Below are positions 50,078 through 58,104 of a stretch of DNA of 64,000 nt, piece by piece (the first letter of the stretch is position 1; each line of letters starts with the position of its first letter). The stretch spans positions 496,001 through 560,000 of the forward strand of contig CAVPZC010000002.1 in the NCBI GenBank assembly GCA_963710175.1. Reading direction: 5' to 3'. The stretch is from Phormidesmis sp963710175 (GTDB lineage Bacteria > Cyanobacteriota > Cyanobacteriia > Phormidesmidales > Phormidesmidaceae). Below the pieces are notes generated by a model, which saw only the letters and a program-made list of their open reading frames with translations, was not told the origin of the DNA and searched no databases. Both the position numbers and the translations under genes were made by a program.

Positions 50078-50941
50078 ATGCTGCTTGCTATTATCTGGCG
50101 CGGCTGGGGGATTCTCGCCATTATTATTCCGGCAATCACTGTTGTACTGATTGAACTGCTGGCTGAATCAGTCTTTGGCGAAGGGGCCTACCAGCAGAAC
50201 AACGAGTGGCTTTTTGCCCTGGGCTTACTCATAGCCTCGCCGATTGTCTGGCTAATTGGTCGCCGTCTCAACCGAACTCAACCCCGCCAGCTAGTTGATC
50301 AAATTACGGGCGAAACCGTTACTTTTCGGAAACGACACTCCATGTTTTTTATCAAACTCGAATACTGGGCTTTTGTCTTCATGGCGATCGCTGCTGCCCT
50401 AGTTGTAAATGGCTGTCAGCCCGCTCAAGAACCTGAAGTAGTGCAGCCAGTCCCCGAATCTACACCGGCAGAATCTGCAATTCAGGAAGAAGAATCTACG
50501 AGTCAGAACACAGTTCAGCGCAACGAACCCGAGGCAGAATCGAATCAACTAGCGCCTCGACTGTCAGCTGAGCCTGCTCAGACGCAGTACGGCCCTGACA
50601 ACGCAGAAGTCGATTTGATGTCAGCTAAGGTAACCGGAGACATCATGACAGTCACACTGCGCTATCGCACGATGCCAGATGAAAGTATGGGTACCAACTA
50701 CCCTATTGAGGAAGTGAGCTACATCGACGATGCCTCTTCAAAACGCTACGGTGTTCTTCAAGATGAGGCAGAAGACTGGCTAGCCTCTCCCAAAAACGCT
50801 GTTGGCAACATCTCCATTAATATCTACGACGATGCAGAGATTACCTGGTTTAAGTTTCCTGCACCGCCGCCAGAGGCCCAGACTATTTCTATCAACGTTC
50901 CTGAAGTGAGCCCTTTTGACGGCGTGAGCGTTGAACGCTGA
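50078..50941 (+). CDS. Membrane protein of unknown function with exported C-terminal domain
   Basis: 287 residues. Hydrophobic helices at about 10-30, 45-63 and 96-112 (WAFVFMAIAAALVVNGC); the last one ends in a lipobox-like sequence although it is internal. A 60-residue Pro/Glu/Gln linker (EPEVVQPVPESTPAESAIQE) leads to a C-terminal beta domain (YGPDNAEVDLMSAKVTGDIM, then VTLRYRTMPDESMG and ITWFKFPAPPPEA) resembling extracellular beta-sandwich folds. It could result from fusion of a small membrane protein to a lipoprotein. Convergent with the PTPS gene, 15-base gap. Confidence 0.75.
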   Translation: MLLAIIWRGWGILAIIIPAITVVLIELLAESVFGEGAYQQNNEWLFALGLLIASPIVWLIGRRLNRTQPRQLVDQITGETVTFRKRHSMFFIKLEYWAFVFMAIAAALVVNGCQPAQEPEVVQPVPESTPAESAIQEEESTSQNTVQRNEPEAESNQLAPRLSAEPAQTQYGPDNAEVDLMSAKVTGDIMTVTLRYRTMPDESMGTNYPIEEVSYIDDASSKRYGVLQDEAEDWLASPKNAVGNISINIYDDAEITWFKFPAPPPEAQTISINVPEVSPFDGVSVER

Positions 50942-50956
50942 TCCCTTAGCAGTTCG

Positions 50957-51811
50957 CTAGGCTGTCAGCTGAGATTTAGCTCGCAGGCCAGCTACTCTCA
51001 AGCCCTCTGCCAAGATCTCCGCTGAATTGTTAGGGCTTTCGATCAGCTTAACTTTGTGGAGCGCTGCGCCTAGTTCGCTGACTGGTTGGCGCAGCAGTTT
51101 ACAAATGCAGATGACGATATTTTCAGCAGTGGGTACCACTTCTTTGAAATAGGTAACGTCTTTATTTAAGAAAGTATGGTCGAGCGGTTCGATTACGTGC
51201 TGAGCGATCGCTGCCTGCAACGCCCCCAAATCCACCAGCATCCCAGTACGTGGGTCAACTTCACCCTTTACCGTGACCTCCACCCTGTAGTTGTGACCAT
51301 GTCCGTTTGGCCGGGCGCACTTACCGTAGATCTCACCATTTTCCTGATCGCTGAGATCCGGCAGCGCCAGCCGGTGGGCCGCGCTGAAGTGGGCTGAAGT
51401 AGTCAGGTAAGCTTCCATTCCGTTTCCTTGATAGTCCGCCCAGAGGTTTGACGTTTCAAATAGTTGAACATTAGTGATAGGCAGATGGGGCGTCAGTCGC
51501 TGCCAGATTACCTGAGCCATATTTTCTGTCGTGGGCAGCGTCGTCTCGAATGCGCTCCACGTTTCGTTGAGATAGGAAAAATCGAGCGGATCAACCACTT
51601 CGCGGTGAATAATGGCTTTGGCCTCTGTGAGGTTGAGCACCATACCGTAGGAATCTAGCTCGTTTTCGAGGGAGACATGCAGCACATAGTTATGGCCGTG
51701 CAGTCGGGTGCACTTCCCAAAAAGGCGCTGATTTTCAGCCTCGCTCAGTTCGCTTAGCCAGTATCGGTGGCTCGCCGAAAACTGCGATCGCCGATTGACA
51801 GTGCACTTCAT
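50957..51811 (-). CDS. Tandem 6-pyruvoyl-tetrahydropterin synthase / QueD-like protein
   Basis: 284 residues, two PTPS domains in one chain where single domains are about 120-140. Domain 1 has FSASHRYW, GKCTRLHGHNY and the C-terminal FETSN. Domain 2 has FSAAHRL, GKCARPNGHGHNY and LIESPNNS. Each half keeps the zinc His residues and the catalytic Cys and Glu, so both look active. QueD makes 6-carboxytetrahydropterin for queuosine; PTPS makes 6-pyruvoyltetrahydropterin for biopterin-type pigments, which occur as glucosides in cyanobacteria. The fused form is known from cyanobacteria. Which product is made here cannot be told. Confidence 0.92.
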   Translation of the reverse strand: MKCTVNRRSQFSASHRYWLSELSEAENQRLFGKCTRLHGHNYVLHVSLENELDSYGMVLNLTEAKAIIHREVVDPLDFSYLNETWSAFETTLPTTENMAQVIWQRLTPHLPITNVQLFETSNLWADYQGNGMEAYLTTSAHFSAAHRLALPDLSDQENGEIYGKCARPNGHGHNYRVEVTVKGEVDPRTGMLVDLGALQAAIAQHVIEPLDHTFLNKDVTYFKEVVPTAENIVICICKLLRQPVSELGAALHKVKLIESPNNSAEILAEGLRVAGLRAKSQLTA

Positions 51812-52167
51812 AAAGAGTCGGCTTTTTGAGAGGGATCAAAACAGCAAAACGGCTGCTAGTGGTTCGTCCATTCAAAGTATTAAGAATTGAGACGATTCTT
51901 CTATGGTAACACTTGAAAAAAAGCTGTATTCCTTTTGCACCAAAGAAAATCAGAAATTATCAAAGCCTGTTCAGGAAGATATCCGTATGTCACAAATCCT
52001 TGTCATGGCAATTCAAGTCTGTAACAATAGATACAGAAAAAAGATTTGAGCCGTTCATCTCAGGCCCTAACTGAGACGGAAGTAAGGATAGCAACCCCCT
52101 GCTGGCCCTGAAGGAACGTGTTGCCTCATGGATGTTTTCGCATTTTAGTTTTTTGAGGAACGAATAA
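51812..52167. other. Divergent intergenic region, no gene seen
   Basis: 356 bases between the divergent PTPS and DUF4278 genes. Promoters for both are expected. The segment just before the DUF4278 gene ends with TTGAGGAACGAATAA, a normal ribosome site. No ORF or repeat was found. Confidence 0.45.
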
Positions 52168-52611
52168 ATGAAACTTACCTATCGCGGTATTGACTACGAC
52201 TACACCCCTCCAGTGCTAGAGGTTACCGAGAGCGAAATTGTCTGCCGATATCGCGGACATACCGCTCCTTACACCTACGTACGGCACGTGCCCATTCCTC
52301 AGCCGACTGAGCGACTGACCTACCGCGGGGTAGCCTACCAAACGACGCGCCAGGGGGGAACCCAACAGGTTTCTCAGCAGCCAGCTACACGCCCAGTAGT
52401 GCCCAGCGAATCTATGCTGACAGGCTTGCATCGTAAGCTAGCGGGCACCAGCCCTGTTGCCCAAGCGCGCCAGGAGCTGCTGAAAGCATCTAGCCGTCTG
52501 CACAAAGAGAACATCACCCGCTCATTGCAGCACCGCATAGAAGTCGCTAAGGCCCAAGGCAACGAATCACTGCTTCAGCAGCTGGAATCTGAAGCGCAAC
52601 AGACGGTCTAA
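52168..52611 (+). CDS. DUF4278 domain protein
   Basis: 147 residues starting MKLTYRGIDYDYTP, with GAGGAA 8 bases upstream. The first 30 residues are a DUF4278 unit (LTYRG-x-x-Y), then CRYRGHTAPYTYVRH is a second related strand pair and ERLTYRGVAYQTTR a repeat of the opening motif. The second half is helical and Gln/Ala rich (SSRLHKENITRSLQHRIEVA), without known motif. Typical small cyanobacterial protein, often induced by stress; function unknown. Followed by a strong terminator. Confidence 0.85.
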   Translation: MKLTYRGIDYDYTPPVLEVTESEIVCRYRGHTAPYTYVRHVPIPQPTERLTYRGVAYQTTRQGGTQQVSQQPATRPVVPSESMLTGLHRKLAGTSPVAQARQELLKASSRLHKENITRSLQHRIEVAKAQGNESLLQQLESEAQQTV

Positions 52612-52692
52612 GCCTGTTAAAGATCCAGCTCTGAGTGCCTGTTGATGGCGGTGGTCCCGCCGCTGTCTACATTGGCACTGTGACAGACATTA

Positions 52693-52724
52693 GGGAAGAG
52701 ATCTGCGGTCTCTTTCCTTTTTTT
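52693..52724 (+). terminator. Rho-independent terminator behind DUF4278 gene
   Basis: Stem GGGAAGAGA (52693-52701) with TCTCTTTCC (52709-52717), nine pairs with one G-T, loop of seven, then seven Ts. The rest of the region up to 53083 shows no gene. Confidence 0.85.
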
Positions 52725-53083
52725 ATGGACAGCAGTCCAGCGCCCACTCCAAAATTAATTCTCCTGAGAACGTTTCTTTGAGAATATAGCAAAGTAAGGA
52801 TGCATTCTTACTTTGCGAGTGGAGTTGCCTGTTGTCAGATAACGGTCTCAGCCGATAGAAGTGTCCTAAGCAACTCGACAGGAGCTATAGCCGTTTGAGA
52901 GCCTAGGGCAAGCTGGTCTGTTAGAAAACATTTGGGCTTGTCGACACTAAAGGATAGCGACGTCTCTGCTTTGTGAGATGAGGGTGTGCCATGGCTGGGT
53001 TTGGTCGCAGAACAGTTTTCTGTAGCCGCTGCCTTGGCGGGGAAAACTTTGTATGCAAGCTATCTCAATAGCGGCTTTAGCAT

Positions 53084-53527
53084 ATGGGCCTTTTTAATCA
53101 AGTGTTTCGGACAACCTCGGATGTCAAAATGGCAATGAATTCCGCTGAGGCAGTAGCGGCGATTTGTCTGGTGGCGATCGCTGCTGATGGCTACCTCTCA
53201 AAATCAGAAGAAGCCGAGATGAAGCTACGACTGAGCCGGATGCGGCTCTTTCAAGGTTCAACAGAAGGCTTAGAGCAAATTAAAGACTATCTGGTGAGCG
53301 GGCTGAAAAAGTATGGCCCCAACGCGATGATCGAAAGTGCTAGAGCCGCGCTGCCGCCTGGTTTGGCCCCGACTGCCTTTACGATTGCTGTCGATTTGGT
53401 CTTTGCAGACGGTACAATCTCAGCCGAAGAGCGGACTTTTATAGACGACCTGCGCCGCGTCTTAGCCATCCCAGACGAGCTGGCTCTGAAAATTGTTGAA
53501 GTGATGACGATCAAAAACCAGGGCTAG
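53084..53527 (+). CDS. TerB-family tellurite-resistance-like protein
   Basis: 147 residues. All-helical TerB fold with the two acidic motifs AAICLVAIAADGYLSKSEEA (about 26-45) and AVDLVFADGTISAEERTFID (about 105-125), each A-x-x-D/ADG-x-(I/L)-(S/D)-x-x-E, which can bind metal. Stand-alone cyanobacterial members occur widely, and tellurite resistance itself is doubtful. Cytoplasmic. Convergent with rsmG, nine bases apart. Confidence 0.85.
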   Translation: MGLFNQVFRTTSDVKMAMNSAEAVAAICLVAIAADGYLSKSEEAEMKLRLSRMRLFQGSTEGLEQIKDYLVSGLKKYGPNAMIESARAALPPGLAPTAFTIAVDLVFADGTISAEERTFIDDLRRVLAIPDELALKIVEVMTIKNQG

Positions 53528-53536
53528 TGAGCGGGA

Positions 53537-54355
53537 CTAGGTGAGCGGATGTTTGGCAGGCAGACCCACCGCCCTCGGAAAATCTGGGGGAGTGGGTCTA
53601 TTTTTATGAATGAACAGGCAGTGGCGATCGCTTTGGGTCAGCGGGGTCTGCCTGCTTTGCACATCGGTAAGTTCGCCGCCTAACAGCTCTACGACAGGCA
53701 GCAGCGCCTCGGTATCAGCAGTGCTCCACTGGCCGCGAAACAGCACTGCTTGCCCGCCGATTTTGAGCAACGGCAGCGCGTACTCGGCGCAGGTAGCAGC
53801 GGCACCCACCGCGCGCACCAGCGCCAGATCGTAATGAGCGCGGTGTGGCTGCTGCTGGCCCAGAGTTTCGGCTCTAGTGGCCAGGCAAGTGGCAGGTAGG
53901 CTGAGCTGCTTGCACAGGGTTTGAAGAAACTGAATCTTTTTGCGGGTGGAATCGACCAGGGTGAGATTGACGGGGGTAAGAGGGGAGAGGGCGATCGCCG
54001 CCGGAATTCCCGGTAGCCCAGCGCCGGTGCCAATATCAACCACATGAATAGGTTCAGCAGCAGACTGGAGACTAGCCGCAGTTTCAGCATCAGCAATCCA
54101 GGGGGCCAGGCCACTGAGAGAGTCCCACAGGTGCTTTTCCCAAAAATCGTCAGGGCTGGTAATACGAGTCAGGTTGATCTGCCGGTTGCCCGCCAAAATT
54201 TGCCTGTAAAGCTGCTGAAACAGACTTTGCTGATCCTCAGTCGGCTGCCAGCCCAGGCTCTGTTGCCACCGGTCTAAATAAGCAGGCAGCTGGTCTGCTG
54301 TTTGGTTCGTGTAATCTTCTGTGTAATCGGAAGGCGGGGCCGAAGGTGAAGCCAT
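53537..54355 (-). CDS. rsmG: 16S rRNA m7G527 methyltransferase
   Basis: 272 residues. Methylates G527 of 16S rRNA (loss gives low-level streptomycin resistance in other bacteria). Seen: INLTRITSPDDFWEKHLWDS, the SAM motif VVDIGTGAGLPGIPAAI, LVDSTRKKIQFLQ and LALVRAVG. The N-terminal 25 residues (MASPSAPPSDYTEDYTNQ) are non-conserved. Lies 17 bases behind the ABC ATPase gene in the same direction and may be cotranscribed. Confidence 0.95.
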   Translation of the reverse strand: MASPSAPPSDYTEDYTNQTADQLPAYLDRWQQSLGWQPTEDQQSLFQQLYRQILAGNRQINLTRITSPDDFWEKHLWDSLSGLAPWIADAETAASLQSAAEPIHVVDIGTGAGLPGIPAAIALSPLTPVNLTLVDSTRKKIQFLQTLCKQLSLPATCLATRAETLGQQQPHRAHYDLALVRAVGAAATCAEYALPLLKIGGQAVLFRGQWSTADTEALLPVVELLGGELTDVQSRQTPLTQSDRHCLFIHKNRPTPPDFPRAVGLPAKHPLT

Positions 54356-54372
54356 AGGGTTAAGTCAAAAGT

Positions 54373-55041
54373 TCACGCGGGTTGGGGCTGCTGGCGGTGG
54401 CGCAGGCTATCTGGCTGGGCGCTGCTGAGCTGGCCGTGGTCGATAGTCCAGCAGTGATCGGCAATATCGACCAAATCTTCGGCATCGTGAGAGACAATTA
54501 GCAGACTCCACTCTTTTTTTAGCTCGGCTAGTAAACTCACCAGCTGCTGTCGCATCGACCAGTCGAGGCCAGCCGTGGGCTCATCGAGCAGCAGTAGATA
54601 GGGCTGGCGAATCAGCTGGACTGACAGGGCCAGCCGCCGCTGCTGCCCGCCGCTCAGCTGCTGAGGCGACGCCTGCAAAGATAGATCTCCTAGCCCCACC
54701 GCTGCTAGGGCCTCATGCACCCGGTCAGCGCTAAGTTCGGGATGCCCCAGGCGCAGTTCTTCAAAGACGGTGTGGCCGCAGAAGTGCCGCTCAGGAAACT
54801 GAAATACTAGCCCGCCGAGCTGCTGTAAGGCTTCGGGGAGAAGCGGCTGCTCGCGCCAGAACAGCTTGCCGCTAGTGGGCGTAGCTAGCCCAGCCAAAAT
54901 TTCTAACAGCGTGCTTTTACCCGACCCGCTCGGGCCAACAATCAGCCCGAGCTGCTTGGGCCCCAAGTCGAATGAGATCTGCTTTAAGATGGGCAGGGCG
55001 CTGGCGGTGGGATGATAGCTGATGTCGCGCAGGTGAAGCAT
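54373..55041 (-). CDS. ABC transporter ATP-binding protein (energy-coupling/CbiO-like)
   Basis: 222 residues from the ATG at 55041 (MLHLRDISYHP); the frame is open 13 codons further. Walker A GPSGSGKST, Q-loop VFQFPERHFCGHTVFEEL, signature LSGGQQRRLALSVQLI, Walker B LLLLDEPTAGLD and SHDAEDL. The Q-loop sequence FQFPE-x-x-x-F is characteristic of EcfA/CbiO-type cassettes for cobalt, nickel or vitamin uptake, and related plant/cyanobacterial orphan ATPases. No membrane subunit is adjacent. Confidence 0.9.
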   Translation of the reverse strand: MLHLRDISYHPTASALPILKQISFDLGPKQLGLIVGPSGSGKSTLLEILAGLATPTSGKLFWREQPLLPEALQQLGGLVFQFPERHFCGHTVFEELRLGHPELSADRVHEALAAVGLGDLSLQASPQQLSGGQQRRLALSVQLIRQPYLLLLDEPTAGLDWSMRQQLVSLLAELKKEWSLLIVSHDAEDLVDIADHCWTIDHGQLSSAQPDSLRHRQQPQPA

Positions 55042-55136
55042 ACAGAAGCGTAGGCTGATATCGGTCGATGGGCCTTTCAATTGTATAGTGCATACTAGGC
55101 AGTGTTAGTCTGGTTTGTCTTTGGTGTGAGGTTTGT

Positions 55137-55583
55137 GTGCGAGTTCAGTTTCGTGAGTGCGACTTTTTTAATCTATGGATTTGGCTGGAGTTTGAGACGG
55201 TGCCCTCGGCATCTGAGCAGCAGTACATAGAAGAGATTTTCAGCTCCTGGTTTTTTATTGGTAAGCTGGGCGGCTTTAACGCTGAAAACTTGCAGGTGCA
55301 GGAGACAGGGGTAGATATTAGCTATTTTGACTACGACGAAGACGAGTCAGAGCGATCGCTCCTCTCCCTCATGCACAACATGGGCGAAGTTGAATTTCAG
55401 GGGCTCTGGTCGCGCTGCTGGCTCGATCTCGGCACAAGCGATGCCCTCTCCCTCGATGTGCTGATCAATACGGTGCGCCAGTTCAGTCAGGACTATGTAG
55501 AGATTCGGCAGATCATCATTGGCGGCGAAAATGAAGACTGGCCGGTGCCAGCCGAAAATCCAGAAGCGGCCTTTCCCGACTAG
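55137..55583 (+). CDS. DUF3531 family protein
   Basis: 148 residues from a GTG. The start MRVQFRECDFFNLWIWLEFE, the VDISYFDYDEDESERSLL region and RCWLDLGTSDALSLDVLINT match the DUF3531 family found in cyanobacteria and plastids. It is thought to act in chloroplast-related processes, but no molecular function is established. Divergent from the ABC ATPase gene and 11 bases ahead of the Nudix gene. Confidence 0.88.
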   Translation: MRVQFRECDFFNLWIWLEFETVPSASEQQYIEEIFSSWFFIGKLGGFNAENLQVQETGVDISYFDYDEDESERSLLSLMHNMGEVEFQGLWSRCWLDLGTSDALSLDVLINTVRQFSQDYVEIRQIIIGGENEDWPVPAENPEAAFPD

Positions 55584-55594
55584 GTCAGAATGTC

Positions 55595-56032
55595 ATGTCT
55601 AAACGCATTCGTCCGATATCACTCGGCCTGATTGAGCACAGCGGCCATGTTTTTGTCAGCCAGGGAAAAGACGGCCACACCCAGGAAACCTTCTACCGCT
55701 TTTTGGGCGGTGGCATCGATTTTGGTGAGACCAGCCAGGCCGCGCTAGAGAGAGAATTTATCGAAGAAATTCAGGCTGAACTCACCGATATTGAATATTT
55801 GAGCTGTCTGGATAATATTTTTACCCTCAACGGTAAGACTAAGCATGAGCTGATTCAGCTGTTTCGCTGTCAGTTCGTCGATTCGGCGTTCTATCAGCTG
55901 GGGGAAATTTTTCGGCTGGTTGAGGGAGACCGCACCGAACAGGCTTTCTGGTTAGATACTCGGCGCGTTTTCAGCGGAGAATGCCGACTGGTGCCAGCCA
56001 GCTGCCTATCCTACTTGCAAAGGTCGCCTTAA
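55595..56032 (+). CDS. Nudix hydrolase
   Basis: 145 residues. The Nudix box GGGIDFGETSQAALEREFIEEI has the G-x5-E-x7-RE-x-x-EE pattern, with the Arg replaced in part (EREFIEEI) but the metal-binding Glu residues kept. Hydrolyses a nucleoside diphosphate linked to another group; the exact substrate is unknown. Eleven bases separate it from the DUF3531 gene. Its stop overlaps the moaE stop by three bases, tail to tail. Confidence 0.9.
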   Translation: MSKRIRPISLGLIEHSGHVFVSQGKDGHTQETFYRFLGGGIDFGETSQAALEREFIEEIQAELTDIEYLSCLDNIFTLNGKTKHELIQLFRCQFVDSAFYQLGEIFRLVEGDRTEQAFWLDTRRVFSGECRLVPASCLSYLQRSP

Positions 56033-56538
56033 CTATCGGCTGAGGCTTCGTCTGAGACTTCCTCGCAGGCACCGATGCTCACCCAGCTAGTCGAGCCATT
56101 TTGCCAATGCTCTTTTTTCCAGATTGGGGCATTGTGTTTAAGCGTGTCAATCGCGTACTGACAGGCGGCAAAGGCTTCGCCCCGGTGAGGGCTACCGATG
56201 GCGACTAGCACACTAATTTCACCAACGACCAGCTTGCCAGTGCGATGGTGAATGACCACATGAGTAATGTCGGCCCAGCGCTGGCGAATTTCAGCAGCAA
56301 TCTGCTTAAAGACCTGCATGGCCATCGGCTCATACGCCTGATACTCTAGCGCAACGACCGGCTGACCGTCGGTTTGGTTGCGTACCATGCCGCTCATCAG
56401 CACAATCGCACCGTTGGCCCCATCATCTGCCAGATGGTAGGCTCGCTCTAGAGAAAGGGGCGCAAAGGCAATGGTAAAATCATCCGCTGACTGATGACTG
56501 CGCTGAGTGTGGAGGTCGAAAGGTAGGCCAACGGTCAT
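56029..56538 (-). CDS. moaE: Molybdopterin synthase catalytic subunit
   Basis: 169 residues. MoaE with MoaD inserts sulphur into precursor Z to make molybdopterin. Seen: GAIVLMSGMVRNQTDGQPVV, LEYQAYEPMA, the VVIHHRTGKLVVGEISVLVA segment with the conserved His and Arg, SPHRGEAFAACQYAID, and the catalytic Lys in APIWKKE. The last residues (ACEEVSDEASADS) are a non-conserved acidic tail. No moaD is adjacent. 43 bases downstream of the GT4 gene. Confidence 0.94.
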   Translation of the reverse strand: MTVGLPFDLHTQRSHQSADDFTIAFAPLSLERAYHLADDGANGAIVLMSGMVRNQTDGQPVVALEYQAYEPMAMQVFKQIAAEIRQRWADITHVVIHHRTGKLVVGEISVLVAIGSPHRGEAFAACQYAIDTLKHNAPIWKKEHWQNGSTSWVSIGACEEVSDEASADS

Positions 56539-56580
56539 AGCAGATAGATAGGTTGGATGGGACTGGATGCTGAGCCTTTT

Positions 56581-57732
56581 CTAGGCTCCTTGACTGAGCG
56601 GATAGCTACTTCTCGCGGGCGTTGCAGTGGCGTAATAGAGTTGCTCTAGCAGGGTGATGTTTTGGCTTAGCGTATAGCGCTCCAAAACACGTGACCTGGC
56701 CTTTTGCCCCAACAGCGCCGTAATTTCGGGATGCTCCCGAAAGAGGGGAAACAGCGTCCGCAGCTGACTAGAAACTTTCTGCGTATTGAGAATTACCCCA
56801 GCGCCCTGGGCTAAAACTTCGCCATCTGCCCCCGCATCGGTGGCAACGCAGGCCGCACCGCAGGCCATGGCCTCCAGCAGCGAGAGCGAAAGCCCCTCTA
56901 CCAGAGAGGGCAAAATAAAGCAGTCTGCCCCTCGTAAAATCTCAATACGGCGATCTTCGTTGGCTACAAAACCAAGCCATATGATGTTGCTATCGGTATA
57001 AAAAGCTTTGAGAGAAGGCTCTAAAGGGCCACTGCCGACAATCACAAGCTTGTCATCTGCGCCCATTTTAGCGAGCTTCCAACCTTTCAGCAGCGATTCC
57101 ACATTTTTTTCCATCGCCAGCCTGCCCTGATAAACGTACAGCTGACTGGCCTTGAGCTGTTTTTTGATGCTAGAGAATCCGGGGGCATAGCGAGTAACAT
57201 CGACCCCATTCGGGATAACTGCAACCCGCTCTGATGGTACGCCCAGCTTCACCATCAGATTTTGCTGAATTTGCGAGAATACAATGACCTTGTCGTAATG
57301 GGCCAGGCATGGCGCGTACAGCTGGTAGGTGAAGTGCTGAGTGCTAGAGGAAAGGTTGCGGCGCTTGCGGTCAAAAGCAGGATGAAAAGTAGCCACCAGC
57401 GGAATGCCCAGGCTGTGGCAAATCTCAGGCAGCTTAAAATCTAAGGGAGACAGTGTCAGGGACGCATGAACTAAGTCGGGGTCTAGCTTCTGAAGCGTAT
57501 CGGCCAGCAGACGAGCTGATCCCAAAGCCGGAATCGTCAATATCTGAGACTTAAAAATGAAAGGCAGAGAGACTTCTTCATAGCTGGAGTGATCGTCTGC
57601 GGCCTCATCGGACTGAGCGAAATGTAGAAATGTGACCCGATGGCCCCGGTCTAGCAGAGCATTGGTAATTTCTCTGCCGTAGGTTACGTTGCCACAAAAA
57701 GGAGATTTCTTACCAAGCCACGCAATATGCAT
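56581..57732 (-). CDS. Glycosyltransferase family 4
   Basis: 383 residues, GT-B fold. Starts MHIAWLGKKSPFCGNVTYGR, an NTP-sugar transferase N-domain with a G-x-x-x-Y-G-R loop. The C-domain has LYVYQGRLAMEKNVESLLKG, VGSGPLEP and the E-x7-E motif PSLVEGLSLSLLEAMACGAA that binds the donor diphosphate. Retaining enzyme that transfers a sugar from a nucleotide or lipid donor; acceptor unknown, possibly an exopolysaccharide or glycolipid. Cytoplasmic, peripheral to the membrane. Confidence 0.92.
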   Translation of the reverse strand: MHIAWLGKKSPFCGNVTYGREITNALLDRGHRVTFLHFAQSDEAADDHSSYEEVSLPFIFKSQILTIPALGSARLLADTLQKLDPDLVHASLTLSPLDFKLPEICHSLGIPLVATFHPAFDRKRRNLSSSTQHFTYQLYAPCLAHYDKVIVFSQIQQNLMVKLGVPSERVAVIPNGVDVTRYAPGFSSIKKQLKASQLYVYQGRLAMEKNVESLLKGWKLAKMGADDKLVIVGSGPLEPSLKAFYTDSNIIWLGFVANEDRRIEILRGADCFILPSLVEGLSLSLLEAMACGAACVATDAGADGEVLAQGAGVILNTQKVSSQLRTLFPLFREHPEITALLGQKARSRVLERYTLSQNITLLEQLYYATATPARSSYPLSQGA

Positions 57733-58104
57733 CTACCGGTCAAAACGATGGTTAATACGGTATGGAAGTTTCGCAGTTAGTTCAGTTGAGTCAAGACTTG
57801 ATTCAAAACTGCTTACCCTGACGGCCAGGTGCCGCTCCTTCAGACTTTATCAGAGTGTGTGGGGTCTCTAGGTAATATTGCTAGGGTGGGCCCGGCTGTC
57901 ATTGCGGGCATGAGTAAAGCCCAGGGATATCAGAGCAGCCACATTCGTAGCGGTTTTTACGAGTGTCTCTGTTACTTCTGATACTGACAGGTAGGTTTGC
58001 TTAGTATAAGCGCAGATGGATACGGTCGTCGGATGATCCCCGAGGCGATCGCCGCCATACAACACCAGAATCGTCATTGGGGAGGCACTGAGAGCAGACC
58101 GCCA
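57733..58104. other. Intergenic region, no gene seen
   Basis: 372 bases between two leftward genes. One GCGATCGC site lies near 58046. No ORF of natural composition, hairpin-T terminator or tandem repeat was found. Confidence 0.4.
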